This document shows positions 38,378 through 49,546 of a stretch of 64,000 nt of DNA, in pieces. How positions within the stretch are numbered: position 1 is the stretch's first letter; each line of letters opens with the position of its first letter. The DNA is from Whitmania pigra. Its lineage: Eukaryota > Annelida > Clitellata > Hirudinida > Haemopidae. The position numbers and the translations under genes were made by a program. Below the pieces are notes generated by a model. It had not been told where the DNA came from. It made no database searches and saw only the letters and a list, made by a program, of their open reading frames with translations. The stretch lies in NCBI GenBank assembly GCA_021613335.1, contig JAJTWR010000263.1:2442001-2506000 (forward strand), read 5' to 3'.

Positions 38378-38844
38378 AATCTGTTAATCTTTAAACATAA
38401 AATCTTTGAATTAACATAACCAGATCCAGTTTTATCACACAAATTGCCACTCGTAGTTGAGGTAGAAAATCTTTTGCGGTCGACAGAGGTTTCAAGATTT
38501 TTTTTATGTGAAGTGACAAGCCTGACTTCTTGCCTATTAGGTTATAAAGAAAACTAAAGCCATTTAGATTAAAGTGTCGAGAAGCACCTGATTTTGCGTA
38601 TTTAAAATTTATTTTTAATTTTATCTTTAGTTTTAATTTATATAATTTATAATATACAGGATCTTTGGAAATGATGTTTAGCTTTATAGCACATTGTTGA
38701 AATCGCTGAGATTTACTAGCAGACGAGATTTATTAACACACAAAGACAGCCTGACCGATCACTAAATATAGAAATGAATAGCTAGATATGCAAGCTCTTG
38801 GAACCAAAAAATATCGCATGGTTTATATTAGCGATTGCTTAGTA

Positions 38845-38852
38845 GTTCAGTC
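38845..38852. repeat. Left target duplication of hAT element
   Basis: GTTCAGTC, repeated exactly at 40085-40092 on the other side of the element. Confidence 0.9.
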
Positions 38853-40084
38853 CAGTGGCGCAACTAGGGGGGGGCAGGGGGGGGCGCAAGCCCCCCCCAG
38901 GCCTAATAGGAGAGACCCTGCAATTTTTCCAAATCCGATCAGTTTTTTTTTGGTGGGGGGGGGGGGTAAGGGGATTTAACTGGTTTGAAACTTTGAGACA
39001 GAAGATAGTCAAACTCATTAATAAATTATTAAAGATACAAAATAAGACTGTAGACAGAAGATAGTCAAACTCATAATAATAATAATCTGTTCTATTTTTA
39101 ATTCTTTATTAATTATAATTGGTAGTTTTGATTTAAACAGTTTCAAAAATTTTTCGACTGCGTCGGGCTTTCGTCCCTTGTCTAAACTTGAGCTCCCCCC
39201 TCAGCATTTTTCGCTGGTTATCTGATGATCAGATAATGTCGTTTTGACAACCCTGCCTTGGCTGCTCTTGATGCTTTGCAGAATGGCACAATGACTCCCG
39301 AGCTTTCGGAATTCTGTAACCTTCATGGAAAAGACGCTGAAACTGTGCAAAGACAGCTCCAATTCACATCGACAAGTTTACGTGCTGATCAGTCTGACCC
39401 CAATGCGTGTATCGAACTACAAGATCTTTTCTGTGCCACAAGCATTCAGCCCGAGTTGCATATGCTCGATGTTGCTCTTACTCAGACATTTACGTCATCA
39501 GATGCAGAAAGGGCATTTTCTAAACTTCGCCTTATTAAAAGTCATCTCGGGACGACTATGTCTGCCTGTCGTTTGCAAAGTTTATTGAGAATATCTGTGA
39601 ACAAAACAACTACTGCACTTCTTCCAGTAAATAAAATGGTGAACAGATTTTCACAGATTGATCGAAAAATTATTTTGTAACTGTAAACACATCAAAATGT
39701 AATTTAGACTACAACATTTCAAAATTGTTTTAAACTGTTTAGGATCTTAATTTTATACATAATTTAGATTAGGTGAAATGTTTAGGATATCAATCATATC
39801 ATATTACAATTTTAAACATATCATAAACTTTTTTTTTACAGTTGCTTTAACTGGCTTGAAACTTTGAAACAGAAGATAGTCAAGCTCATTAATAAATTAT
39901 TAAAGATACAAAAAAAGACTGCAGACTTATAAATAAAAACTTATAATAATAATCAGTTCTATCTTTAATTCTTTATTAAATAAAATTAGTAGTATTGATT
40001 TGAACAGTTTCAAAAATTTTTCGACTGCGTCGGGCTTTTCTAAACTTGAGCCCCCCCCAGCATTTTTCGCTGGTTGCGCCCCTG
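38853..40084 (+). mobile_element. Composite hAT element, 1232 bp
   Basis: Bounded by 15-bp terminal inverted repeats (CAGTGGCGCAACTAG at left; CAGGGGCGCAACCAG read inward from the right, two mismatches) and a perfect 8-bp target duplication GTTCAGTC. The left subterminal zone has long G and C runs able to form a hairpin (38871-38898). It carries only the C-terminal dimerisation part of a transposase at about 39258-39680. That fragment is flanked by two direct copies of the element's own 3' region (about 38965-39220 and 39845-40076), which suggests an internal duplication. Non-autonomous. Confidence 0.93.
39258..39680 (+). pseudogene. hAT transposase C-terminal fragment
   Basis: An open frame of about 140 codons ending at TAA 39678-39680. 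It contains SSDAERAFSKLRLIKSHLGT and ACRLQSLLRISVNK, matching the hAT-family C-terminal dimerisation domain (pattern E-R-x-F-S-x-L-K-x-I-K). The N-terminal zinc finger and the catalytic residues are absent, so it cannot be an active transposase. Confidence 0.85.
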
Positions 40085-40126
40085 GTTCAGTCGCTCATAG
40101 CTCAGCGTACATAGTGCTACAGAGTC

Positions 40127-40706
40127 AGATCAAATGGACTTAATCAATTTTTAAAAATTTTCCCACCAAAGTATTTTTTAAAAAAAAATATATAATTTGA
40201 CACAACAAACTGCAACTGGATCCTCAAGGACAAGTTCAGAGAAGTACTGGTGAAATTTTACCAGTTTTTTGGCCAAGAAAAACTTTTCTGATATCAAAAC
40301 TTTTGCACCAAGGTACCTTTCAATCCTTGGGGCAACATATTTGTGTGAACAAACATTTTCAAGAATGAAATACGTGAAGAACAATTTGAGAACAAACTTG
40401 TCCAACGATAATCTCAGGTGCCGGTCGATGTTACATGTCGATGTCGACATCAAATCTAAAGCCAGAATTGTCTGCTATTTTGGCATCCAGGAAAACATTT
40501 CACCATTCCCGATAAAGTAGGTGCTCATGTGTAGTGTGTCAATGTGTAATTAAATAATAACTGAATAAAATAATATTGACTAAATAATTATAAACAACAT
40601 CTATGTTTTGATTTCTTTTTATTGGAACCTCGAGTATGTAGTCGGCCCCAAAACTACTGTTCGGTAGTTAGTGCGGCCCTCGGGTTGAAAAGTTTATAGA
40701 CCCCTG
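40127..40706 (+). mobile_element. Second hAT remnant with transposase end
   Basis: It contains a decayed transposase C-terminus at about 40200-40520, with FAPRYLSILGATYLCEQTFS followed by RMKYVKNNLRTNLSNDNLRC. This matches the hAT group related to vertebrate GTF2IRD2/ZBED-like genes rather than the element next door. The right end reads TATAGACCCCTG, typical of such elements (CAGGGGTCTATA inward). The left end is not identifiable. The start of the fragment is shared with 4921-5015. Confidence 0.75.
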
Positions 40707-42216
40707 GTTTAGCGCATCGATTGATGTACACATGCGAGCCACACATCAAAAAGAATCTCCTTATGAGGCCCTCATCAAGTCGTCTGGCCCTTCGATCGTC
40801 CATTTCTATTATTATTATATATATGGAATTACTGCAAGACCAAAGCATATTATTCGAGCATTCCGCTTCCATACATTTGCTGGAACTAAGTTCATTCGCA
40901 ATTGCTATATTTAAGAACTTGTATTCAGAAGCATCTCGTGAGCTTGATTAGTATTTTTTATTCTTTCAATTGTTATTTGTTTTACTTATCTGAGTAGTTA
41001 CCTAAATATTTATTCTGAAGAAGTTAAAACTTCAAGCATATAAATACCAGCGCCCGTATGTAGAGTGATTGGGAAAAACTCCCGCTAGCAGATGTCCTAT
41101 TGCCATTGGTGAATATAGTGGCGTGTCAATGTCCCAAACGAATATGTAAGAAATACCAACTAATATTGAGTAATATACACCCTTATTTAGAGTTAATAAT
41201 AAAGTGTTTTAATGCCTTCTTAAAAGCGCAAAGGTTAGAAAGGTTGGTGATATTACGTATTTGGTGGGTTTTACTCTTTCAAACAATAGTTCAAACAATA
41301 ATTGCATTATCTTATCTTATCTTAAGTATTAAAATATTAAAATGAAACTATATTCTGAACCATTCTCATCATTGCTTAAAAACGTTGATGGAGTGAAAAT
41401 ATGTTTTTTTTTTGTTTGTTGATGAACGTCGGTCTAGCTTCAGTTTGCGAAGAATTTTTTTATAATTTGGCCGGATGGATCGAGGCAGCAAATCTTTTGA
41501 TGAAACAGTTAGTTTGCTTATTTTGGACGTCATTACAATTTGTTCATATTCCAAACGAAAGATTAATAGATACAAAAGCAATACATAATCAAAAACTTTT
41601 TCACATTCACTTAACTTGTATGAAACATTAAAAATTTTGCTGTTGTTTCGATCGGCCCAAAACAGCCATCTTTCGACATTTTTTAAATTATAAACAAGGT
41701 TTCTTTCAGGCATATTTGAAAACATTATTTTGTTATTTTTAGTACAATTATTTAGTTATTTAATTAGGAGTACAATTTTGATTCATAACCATTTTGAATT
41801 TTTAAATAAAATGCAAGCTAAGGTTGTGAAACCACTTAAAAAAACATATATTAAATTAGGAAATATTCATTCAATTTGGAACATCATTTTGTGCATGTTA
41901 TTTAAGAAGGGGCACACCAGAAACTCTGGAGCTTTTCTGGTGGGCCAGTTCACCAGTGCCTCTCTGATGTTTCCTGGCATGCAGGTTGGATGGTGATTTT
42001 GTCTTGATCAGGAAAGAAAGTCACTGATAGGGGGTAGCCATATGGCTGCTGCAGATCAGTAAACAATTAAAATACTAAAGTGCATCACTGCTATGTTTAT
42101 TCCATAATGGAATTTAGCTAGCAAGGTGTTACATTCTTTCATTGTGATAGATCCTTGCAGGTAATTGTCAACCTGCTTCATCATAAATTTCATGTCATTT
42201 TCAAATAGCAATAAAA
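40707..42216. other. Spacer, no gene recognised
   Basis: AT-rich sequence with short open frames on both strands (for example 41369-41725 minus) that match no domain I know. Probably decayed mobile DNA. Confidence 0.4.
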
Positions 42217-42322
42217 TCAGTATTTTTTAAAGCTTGATATATAAAGCCAGGCAGTCTCAAAAAGTGATTTAACATAAGCATAATTTGTTTTTTTTTTATG
42301 TTTAGTAATTTGAAATATTTTT

Positions 42323-42398
42323 AATGTTGTACAGAAAATAACATGAAAGTAAAGAACACTAGAATGTTGTACAGAAAATAACATGAAAGTAAAGAACA
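42323..42398. repeat. Two-copy tandem, 40-bp period
   Basis: The stretch AATGTTGTACAGAAAATAAC and the 16 bases after it occur at 42323-42358 and again at 42363-42398, at the broken 3' end of the gag remnant. Confidence 0.85.
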
Positions 42399-42399
42399 A

Positions 42400-43275
42400 C
42401 AGAACACCGCCAACATCTCCACTCTCAGTTACAATGACATCCGCAGCTCCAACCTCCACGACATCTACAGCTGAATCAAATTCGGAAACCTCCAACTCAA
42501 ATCGATCGCCACTGTTTTCCGGGTCCAGTTCCTCCACTGATTCCTCAACTCGAGGAGGCTCCACTCTGGTCTCTCCCAAAGTCCCCCCTTCAATTATTTC
42601 TTCGGTTCTCTCCACAACCGATACCAACGAGGCAATCGTGCACGGAACTGGCTCATCGGACACTGGCGCGACTTCTCTGGAGTCTGCGAAACTCTCCCTC
42701 AGCTCACCGTTGTCCTTATTCTCAACATTTATTGGGAGCTCCACTATTGGACTGTCCCCGTCAACTACCAAACTGGCCTCACTCACCTCAGCAAAGGTCT
42801 CCTCAGCACCGTTCTCCTCACCCAGCTCTTCCCTCAGCTCCATTCCCGATTCCTCACTCCATGGAAGAAACACTTCGCTTTCCAAAGTTCTTCCATCTAC
42901 AATTTCCTCGGTCTCCTTCTCAACCGAAACCAGTGTGGCAATAGGGTACACTGCTGAGGCCTCAGCTGGCATGATGTTTATGGTACTTGATGGAGTCTCC
43001 TCCGGTTGGTAGCTAGTAGAGGCCTTGTTGGAGAAAACCTCAGTTACTTTTTCCATCTTTTCTTCAAAGCTTTGCATCATTTTATCCATATTTCCCATCA
43101 CCCATTTCAGACCCGGATCAACAAATATATAAGCTTCTGGATCCTCACCCTGGTCTACTATCCACGACAGCAGGCGATCCTGCAATTCTTCCCTGGAGCC
43201 TTTCGAATCCATTTGCCTCAACTTAAGCTCACGTCTCATTCCAGCAAAAGTTAAATCTTCTAAGACCTTGCTCAT
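42400..43275 (-). pseudogene. LTR-retrotransposon gag remnant, SAP domain
   Basis: A minus-strand open frame starts at ATG 43275 (MSKVLEDLTFAGMRRELKLR) with an N-terminal SAP-like helix-extended-helix motif, followed by an acidic Glu/Val-rich chain. It stops resembling coding sequence near 42400, where a tandem duplication interrupts it. Eighteen bases upstream of the gene (43291-43308 on the plus strand) form a primer-binding site complementary to the 3' end of tRNA-Leu, as used by Mag/SURL-type Ty3/gypsy elements. No zinc knuckle, protease, reverse transcriptase or integrase is present, so the element is dead. Confidence 0.7.
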
Positions 43276-43290
43276 GACTTACTTTTTGGG

Positions 43291-43308
43291 ATCCCACTCC
43301 TGACACCA
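43291..43308 (-). other. Retrotransposon primer-binding site (tRNA-Leu)
   Basis: Minus strand reads TGGTGTCAGGAGTGGGAT, complementary to a tRNA-Leu 3' end including CCA. It sits just upstream of the gag start and just inside the presumed 5' LTR. Confidence 0.7.
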
Positions 43309-43523
43309 ATGAAATAACCCGGGGGTCCGCAAATAAGTAAGTTAACTAATAAGTTTATTAGAGCAGGTATTCAGTTAACGGAACTGAATAATAGAAGTTA
43401 ATGGTTAAACCAAATGGTTATTTGGGCTTCCAAGTTGTCTTGATTCTCGTTGTTTGTCAGGTGATTATCGAGAATGCTTTTCTGTAGCAAAAATAGATCC
43501 CACGTGCCCGGAAAAGATGCCAA
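43309..43523 (-). mobile_element. Possible 5' LTR of gag remnant
   Basis: On the minus strand this could run from TGGCATCTTTTCC to GGGTTATTTCA, beginning TG and ending CA immediately before the primer-binding site. There is no second LTR in the window to confirm it, so the outer border is a guess. Confidence 0.35.
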
Positions 43524-43694
43524 ATATAATTAAGTATAAATTTAATTATATTAGCAATATAAACTTAATTAATTTCCAAAAATCTAAGTTTACAACAATA
43601 TAATGACTGGATTGTGACATTTTAAACATTATTATGTAATTTGTTTGTCTTTAAAAATCATTCAATAAAATGTTGAAAGGAAAACCCTGCAAAA

Positions 43695-45004
43695 ATGGTT
43701 AAGGAATTGTTCCTTTTGGCCAAGAATATCGAAGGAATTCCAATCATGTTGGATGCAACAGGTTGCTAAGTGCTCATTTTTACAATAATTTTTTCAGTTA
43801 TTCTCAAAGTTGTCAATTAAATATTGGTTAATATCTTGATAGATGTTATTAATGGCACTGTCAATACTAGATCAATGATGGCATATCTTCTCACTTTGTG
43901 TAAGAATCTCTCTTTGGTGAGTTGTAAGCTATTCAGGTTTACTCACCCACTCTTATAAAATCCAACTAATTTTGTTTTGGTTAAAGTTGAAGCGACCAAT
44001 TCCTCTATCAACGCCAGTCCATGTTTGCATGATTTTCCAGCTACAGAGTAACTATTTTATCAGTAATTTGTAAGGGCAATATTTTTATTTCAAAACTGTT
44101 TTTTCAGCCCAGTCACCAGAAGGCTTGTATCATCATTTGTTAAAACATGTGGATGACAGCAACAACGATTACAAAAGGATGAATTCAATGGGAGTGCATC
44201 AATGGATATGTTTTTGAAATTTCAGATACAAGACAAAAAAACACGTGATGACCATTACATCACTCATGGTATGAGGCACATGTATTTTGATGAGCAGGAG
44301 CTTGTAAAAGATGAATTAGATTTTGAAATAAATTGCTCCATGGATGAAACTTTAAATCCAACAAAGAAATCTTTTAATCTTTTTTCCAAGAAGCGTTTGT
44401 TTGAGGAAACATTTGAGGATGAAATTTGGAAAAGCAAACTTAACATTGATGAAAGCAAGGATAAAAGTTTAAATCCAAGGCAAAAATCAGTTAATCTCTT
44501 TTCCAAGAAGCGTTTGTTTGATGAAACATTTGAGGATGAAATTTGGAAAAGAAAACTTAACATCGATGAAAACAAGGATAAAAGTTTAAATCCGAGGAAA
44601 AAATCAGTTATTTTTTTTCCAAGAAACGTTTGTTTGAGGAAACATTTGAGGATGAAGATTGGACAAGAAAACTTAACATCGATGAAAGCAAGTTCGACTA
44701 TCTTCATGGAACAAAAGAACTACTTATGGAAAAGTGGCTCAAGACAAATGGAGATCCTGAGAATTTTAGAAATCACTCCATGGATAAAACATTGAAGAAT
44801 TTTAATGATGAATCTAATGAAAAAAAAGAAAATCATGTTTCCTTTAATCCTCCTTCTCCTTCCGATGATATCAAGGCTAAATATCTTCATGGAACAAAAG
44901 AAAAACCTGTAGAACAGGAGCCTGAATACTGTGCCACAAATAAAAAACAGAGTCTGAAAAACCTTGCCTCTAAATGGCTTTCTAATCTTGGAAGCTTCTT
45001 TTGA
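43695..45004 (+). CDS. Unknown gene with three 40-residue repeats, frame break
   Basis: Five exons fit by phase: 43695-43761 (MVKELFLLAKNIEGIPIMLD), 43843-43916, 43987-44047, 44108-44148 and 44226-45004. The last exon encodes three tandem repeats of about 40 residues (core NLFSKKRLFEETFEDEIWK then KLNIDESKDKS, starting near 44348, 44468 and 44588). A tail follows containing YLHGTKE twice and ending LASKWLSNLGSFF. In the third repeat the T-run at about 44612-44619 is one base short compared with the first two, shifting the frame, so the downstream half reads in a different frame. This is either a real inactivating deletion or a homopolymer sequencing error. No family recognised; the repeats are charged and probably helical. 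Confidence 0.55.
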
Positions 45005-45129
45005 CTGGTTTTATTAAATATTATTTTGCACAGGAAACATACAATTTTATTTAAATTGGTTTTATGCGGGATTTGTTTAAATTCAATAATTACACCTTTA
45101 AACCATGTTAAGGTAAATGTCTTATTTCA

Positions 45130-45335
45130 TTCAAAATATGCATTGACTGGGAAAGTTTTGGGGAGGGGGGAAACGGCCTCTACTTGATTTTAGACGCCAA
45201 AAAAACGTCATCTCATAATTTACAAGGGTTTGCCCTTTTGAATTTTGGCTAAGAAGCAAAAAAAGATCGTCGTGGGATAATTTCCCTCCCCCCCCCCCTT
45301 ACCCTTTGAAAAAGCTAAAATTACGTCCCTAAAAT
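45130..45335. repeat. Interspersed G/C-run repeat, copy B
   Basis: Begins near GGGGAGGGGGGAAACGG and ends near AAAATTACGTCCCTAA, with CAAGGGTTTGCCC inside. Resembles the copy at 5085-5225. Likely a non-autonomous hAT-type element; ends not proven. Confidence 0.4.
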
Positions 45336-45841
45336 AATGGCCTTTTCAGTGCCATTTGAAAACCCGTGCGACAAAAGCCATTCATAGGCGTCTGCAGCCA
45401 CTACAATGTCCTCCCGAGGAGGCATCATTACTAGACTTGACTGCAAAACTTCCTGGTGTACATTATTCCTTAATACTTTTTACTTAGTACTTTTCCGTTT
45501 TATCTAGATCATGTAGAGGCCCTTTCATTTGTCTCATTTTTGGCTCAAGAGAATTATAACAATTCATTCCCAAGAAAGACTTCAACTGCTTACTATCCTG
45601 GAGAACCGGCATATTTTTTATAGCCTCAACTTGGGTCCGGTCTTCCACCTTCATTGTTAACTAAAAACCTAATCTTAAGCTCATTTTGGCAAACACGCTC
45701 TTCAACGGACGTTAATATAACATTAATTTTACACGCTCTTCACATGCCATCTGACGACACCTTCAGGTCACTATGAAACCTAGAAAACAAGAACACAAGG
45801 CGCCCCTAACAAGAAACAGCCTTTAACAAATTTTTATTAGA

Positions 45842-45847
45842 TTTATT
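45842..45847 (-). terminator. Poly(A) signal, minus-strand gene
   Basis: AATAAA on the minus strand about 25 bp after the TGA of the unknown ten-exon gene; several near-identical hexamers overlap here. Confidence 0.45.
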
Positions 45848-45871
45848 TATTATATTTACTAAATGATCAGC

Positions 45872-48063
45872 TCAGAGGCGATCTCCTGAGTCTGGAAAAC
45901 CATTTATCACGCACTGTAGCTTTTTCATGGTGACCTGCAAACGAATTTCCAAATAGTTAAAATAACTATTTTAGAAAATAAATTCTCTAAAAGTCGAGTC
46001 GTAAACACATTAGAAAATCAATTAGAAACTCCAAACAAATTAGAAATTCTAACATCGTCAAGTTCCTCTCCTTCCAGCATTCTAATTAAATTTTCAATCA
46101 TGTTTTCATGATGCTTTGCCACAAACAAGAAAGGACTTAATATGAAAATAGTTTTAAATAAATCAAATTATTTGTAAGTCTCAATATTTCAGTTTATGAT
46201 TTGTTTTGTTGAACTTTAATAATGTCAGTCTCACCATTTCCTTATCATAGTATGAAACCACCATGGAATAGCACCACGTGACGAGGGAATAAATGTTCTG
46301 CTTTTCAGGAAGAGTATTGATGTAGAAGAACTTCCTCTAAAAATTTCAGTTTCAAACAGGTCTCTCTGAAATAGACGAAATTAATTTAAAACACGTTAAC
46401 AACCTGAGTAATATTATATCGGACTTTATTTGGACTTTCAAACATCATATAGGTCTCCCTTAATTTTAACATCGCATATAGAGATCTGATGAAAGTGTTG
46501 TAAATAAAAAGCTTTGTCGTTGCAAACGCAGTGCTAATAGTATAGGTTCTGTTAAACACATTAATCAGTTCAATATTTGAGTTGTAATCGACTGGACGTT
46601 TTATGTAGGGTTCGATCTCGTTGCAGAAACGTCTATCAAGATATTTCATCCGATCAATGTTGTCTTCATGGTTCTGAAATGGGTTTAATGGAGTAAAAAC
46701 ATTTATGATAGAAAAGGAACAGCTCAAACATACTAAAATTTTAAAATACAGATAGTTGTCAATCTCCTTAAACAAATGCTGGTAGACATCTTTAAGAGAC
46801 TTTTCTTGCTACAAATTAAATAAAACCTTGTTGAAAACTTTAAAAATGTTTCTTTTCAAAAGTGTCAATTCATTGGAATACCCTTTTAATACCACTGACA
46901 AAATCCTTTGCACGTTTCAAACTTTCGATCTCATTTTTGGCTGATGAGAAAAACAGAAATAAATAATCAATCAGGACGTGCGGATGAAGTTTATATTCTG
47001 TCGTCAGAATCCTGATGAAACTTTGATCGTATTTCATCTAGAAAATAAATATTCATTTATGTTATCAAATTTCTACAAATATTATCACTCTCTACATAAG
47101 TAATGGCTAATACACTATATGGCTATGATGATCAGAAAATTCTCGAAAATGATTCAATAACCCGTTGACACAGATTTTTCAACACTAAGTATCCCATAAA
47201 CGCTTTATCCAAGTCTTCATTCAGTGTATAAAGCTTAAGCTCTCTTAAGACCAAATCTGAGATCCGAACGAACAATAAATAATATTTGAGAAATTTATAT
47301 TTAAAAAAAATTATAATAATTTCATCATGATCAAGCACATTTTTCTTACTTTGATTTTCCTGCCATAAACTCATTCTGCAGTCTTTCTGAATTTCAAAGG
47401 TGAGAAGAAAAAGATGGACGGCTGCAATAAAGCATTAAGTGTTTTTTATGAAGAGCTTTAATAAAAATTGTATTAATAATCCAATGAACATTTAATAAAA
47501 ATTTTACTAATAACCCATTAAACAATTAATAAAATTGTACTAATCATTCATTAAACATTTAAATCACCTTCGGATTCTCTGATGGCTTCTTCCATCAACT
47601 TTCTGTGTTTATCGAAAGACGCCATGAAGAATTTCATAGCACGGCACATATTGGATGGAGAAAATGAGTATAGTAATTTGATAATGAATCTGTCAAAATA
47701 ACGATTAAATTCAACATCAATAATCACTTCTTTACATTATTATATTTGTTAACCGTTGTAATTTCAACAATTACAATGCACTCATTATTAAGTTTAATGT
47801 CTAGTAATAGTAATAATAACTTGCTTTGAAAATCAATATAATGAACGAATCATTTATTACTCTATTAGATCAATGTGTGATTTGGTGCCTTCAAATATCT
47901 CGTCAGATGAGTTGTCAATCAACTGAAGAATCACTGTGTCCACGCTGCGACTACGGAGACTTGTGCTCTGGTGTTACAAATATTATTTTACATGTAGATG
48001 GCTCAATGACAACGTTTGAAGAACATTAAATAAATCCCTATCATCATCATCGTCGTCGTCGTC

Positions 48064-48109
<46 letters not shown>

Positions 48110-48367
48110 CCACCATCATCATCACCATCATCATCATCAGCTACAAACCATCTTCCAAAATGTTCTAATGCAGGTGTTTATAAGATGATTCTTCAATATT
48201 TCATGATTTTTGGCTGTGGGGTCGAAAATACATCAGACATATTTTGTAAAAATTTTGCTTTAATCAACGAACTCGTTAAAACTGCAGTATAATCTTCATC
48301 TTTTGGATACAACAAGTCATCGATTTCAAGAAGTTTCTTGTTACTTGTATACGACGGTAAGAAACAG
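45872..48367 (-). CDS. Unrecognised protein, ten phase-matched exons
   Basis: Minus-strand exons: 48367-48232, 47967-47861, 47689-47568, 47421-47350, 47256-47162, 47037-46882, 46808-46734, 46673-46404, 46336-46235 and 45934-45872, ending at TGA. All introns are GT-AG and all phases agree, giving about 398 residues of the C-terminal part. The chain looks all-helical, with repeated Leu/Phe-rich segments such as LYPKDEDYTAVLTSSLIKAK, MKYDQSFIRILTTEYKLHPH and TTKLFIYNTFIRSLYAMLKL. No catalytic motif, zinc site or membrane helix is obvious. The first exon starts in phase 2, so more lies upstream: 48808-49027 looks coding but reads in two frames. HEAT-like or TPR-like scaffolds are the best guess by appearance only. 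Confidence 0.65.
48041..48139. repeat. TCA microsatellite
   Basis: About 33 TCA-type units with CGT and CAC variants, in the intron between the exons at 48232 and 47967 of the minus-strand gene. Confidence 0.92.
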
Positions 48368-48807
48368 CTAAAATAAACAAATGATTGGCACCAATATCAT
48401 AACGTATCTTTGACAGTGATTGTTATTAATGAGTATTATTATAATATTAATGTAATACAACTATTAATTTGGCATGCAGGTTGGACTTCACCAATACACA
48501 GATGGTAGATCGCTTAAAACGTTCCTGTTCGGATTTATAAGGCACCCAAAAAATTGGATAAATACAAATAATAAAATAATAATAACAAAAATAAAATACA
48601 AAAATTATTAGTTATTACTATGCACATAGCGCCTTACAAATTTATTTTGATTATTATTATTCACTATTAACATTATGATATTATATGATTATAAGACAGT
48701 AATTATTATTAGTTATTATTATTAATAATACATAATTATGGATAGCAATATTAATAATATATTATACTGTGTGTTCCACGACAGAAGATCATTTAATAGT
48801 GCAAAAC

Positions 48808-49027
48808 CCCCACAACCTCAATTCCTTTGAAGCTCGTTCGAACAAAGACCACACGTGATTCTTTTTCTTTTTCTGAAGTTGTGATAATAATGTCAATGTC
48901 GAATGAATGATTTATGAGCTTTTGAAGAATTAAATGTCTCCCCAGCAAGTGAAAATGTTTACCCAAGAAGTCTCATTTTCAAATAATTCATCAAAGTTTT
49001 TAAACGATTCTATTACTCGTTCAATAT
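48808..49027 (-). CDS. Probable upstream exon(s) with frame conflict
   Basis: After an acceptor (TTATTTGCAG) at 49028, the minus strand reads IERVIESFKNFDELFENETS in one frame. From about 48957 a different frame reads HLLGRHLILQKLINHSFDID and on to FVRTSFKGIEVVG. Both halves look like coding sequence of the neighbouring minus-strand gene, but no acceptable intron joins them. The outer phases match only the first frame. Either an indel has broken the exon or the two halves are separate exons with unidentified junctions. Confidence 0.35.
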
Positions 49028-49499
49028 CTGCAAATAATCATTTGGCATTTATGTAACTTCGCAGTGCAACAGTCTCCATTAATAAGAAAAAATTTCTTTC
49101 TATAAAACGATGTCCTTAAATAAAACCAAATGAAATAAATCACCGCAAAGTGAAGGGTATTTTCTTCCTCCCTCCCCAAAAGTTAACATGGCAGCAGACT
49201 AAATCACCTTCAAACTCCTAGATTGTCTTCAATACTCTAACTCTTTTTATTAATCGGTATTTTATGCTTTTGAAGACATCAAAGAGCTTAATTTTGTTAT
49301 TCAACTTGATATTACAATATTTAAAAATAACAAAATCTGAAAATCATGTGCGGAAGCAACATTTATCATTATGGTGGGAAATGGTAAACAGAATTAAGTT
49401 AGATAAATTAATTATTTGAAGAATTACGCTAAGAGTAAGATTATTGTGTTTGTAACCTTTATTACTCGCGCTGCATTCAAACAGCTATTTATTTGTTTT

Positions 49500-49546
49500 T
49501 TTTTGTTTTGATTTTTATTAATGTCCGTTGCTTAGCTAGATGATTG
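49500..49546 (-). repeat. Dispersed retroposon 3'-tail motif, copy 3
   Basis: Diverged copy; minus strand reads ATCTAGCTAAGCAACGGACA followed by a T/A-rich tail. Confidence 0.45.

Noticed and set aside
42383..43012. 209-codon Ser/Thr-rich frame on the plus strand
   Set aside because: Antisense shadow of the acidic gag frame; Glu-rich coding on one strand gives Ser/Leu-rich frames on the other.
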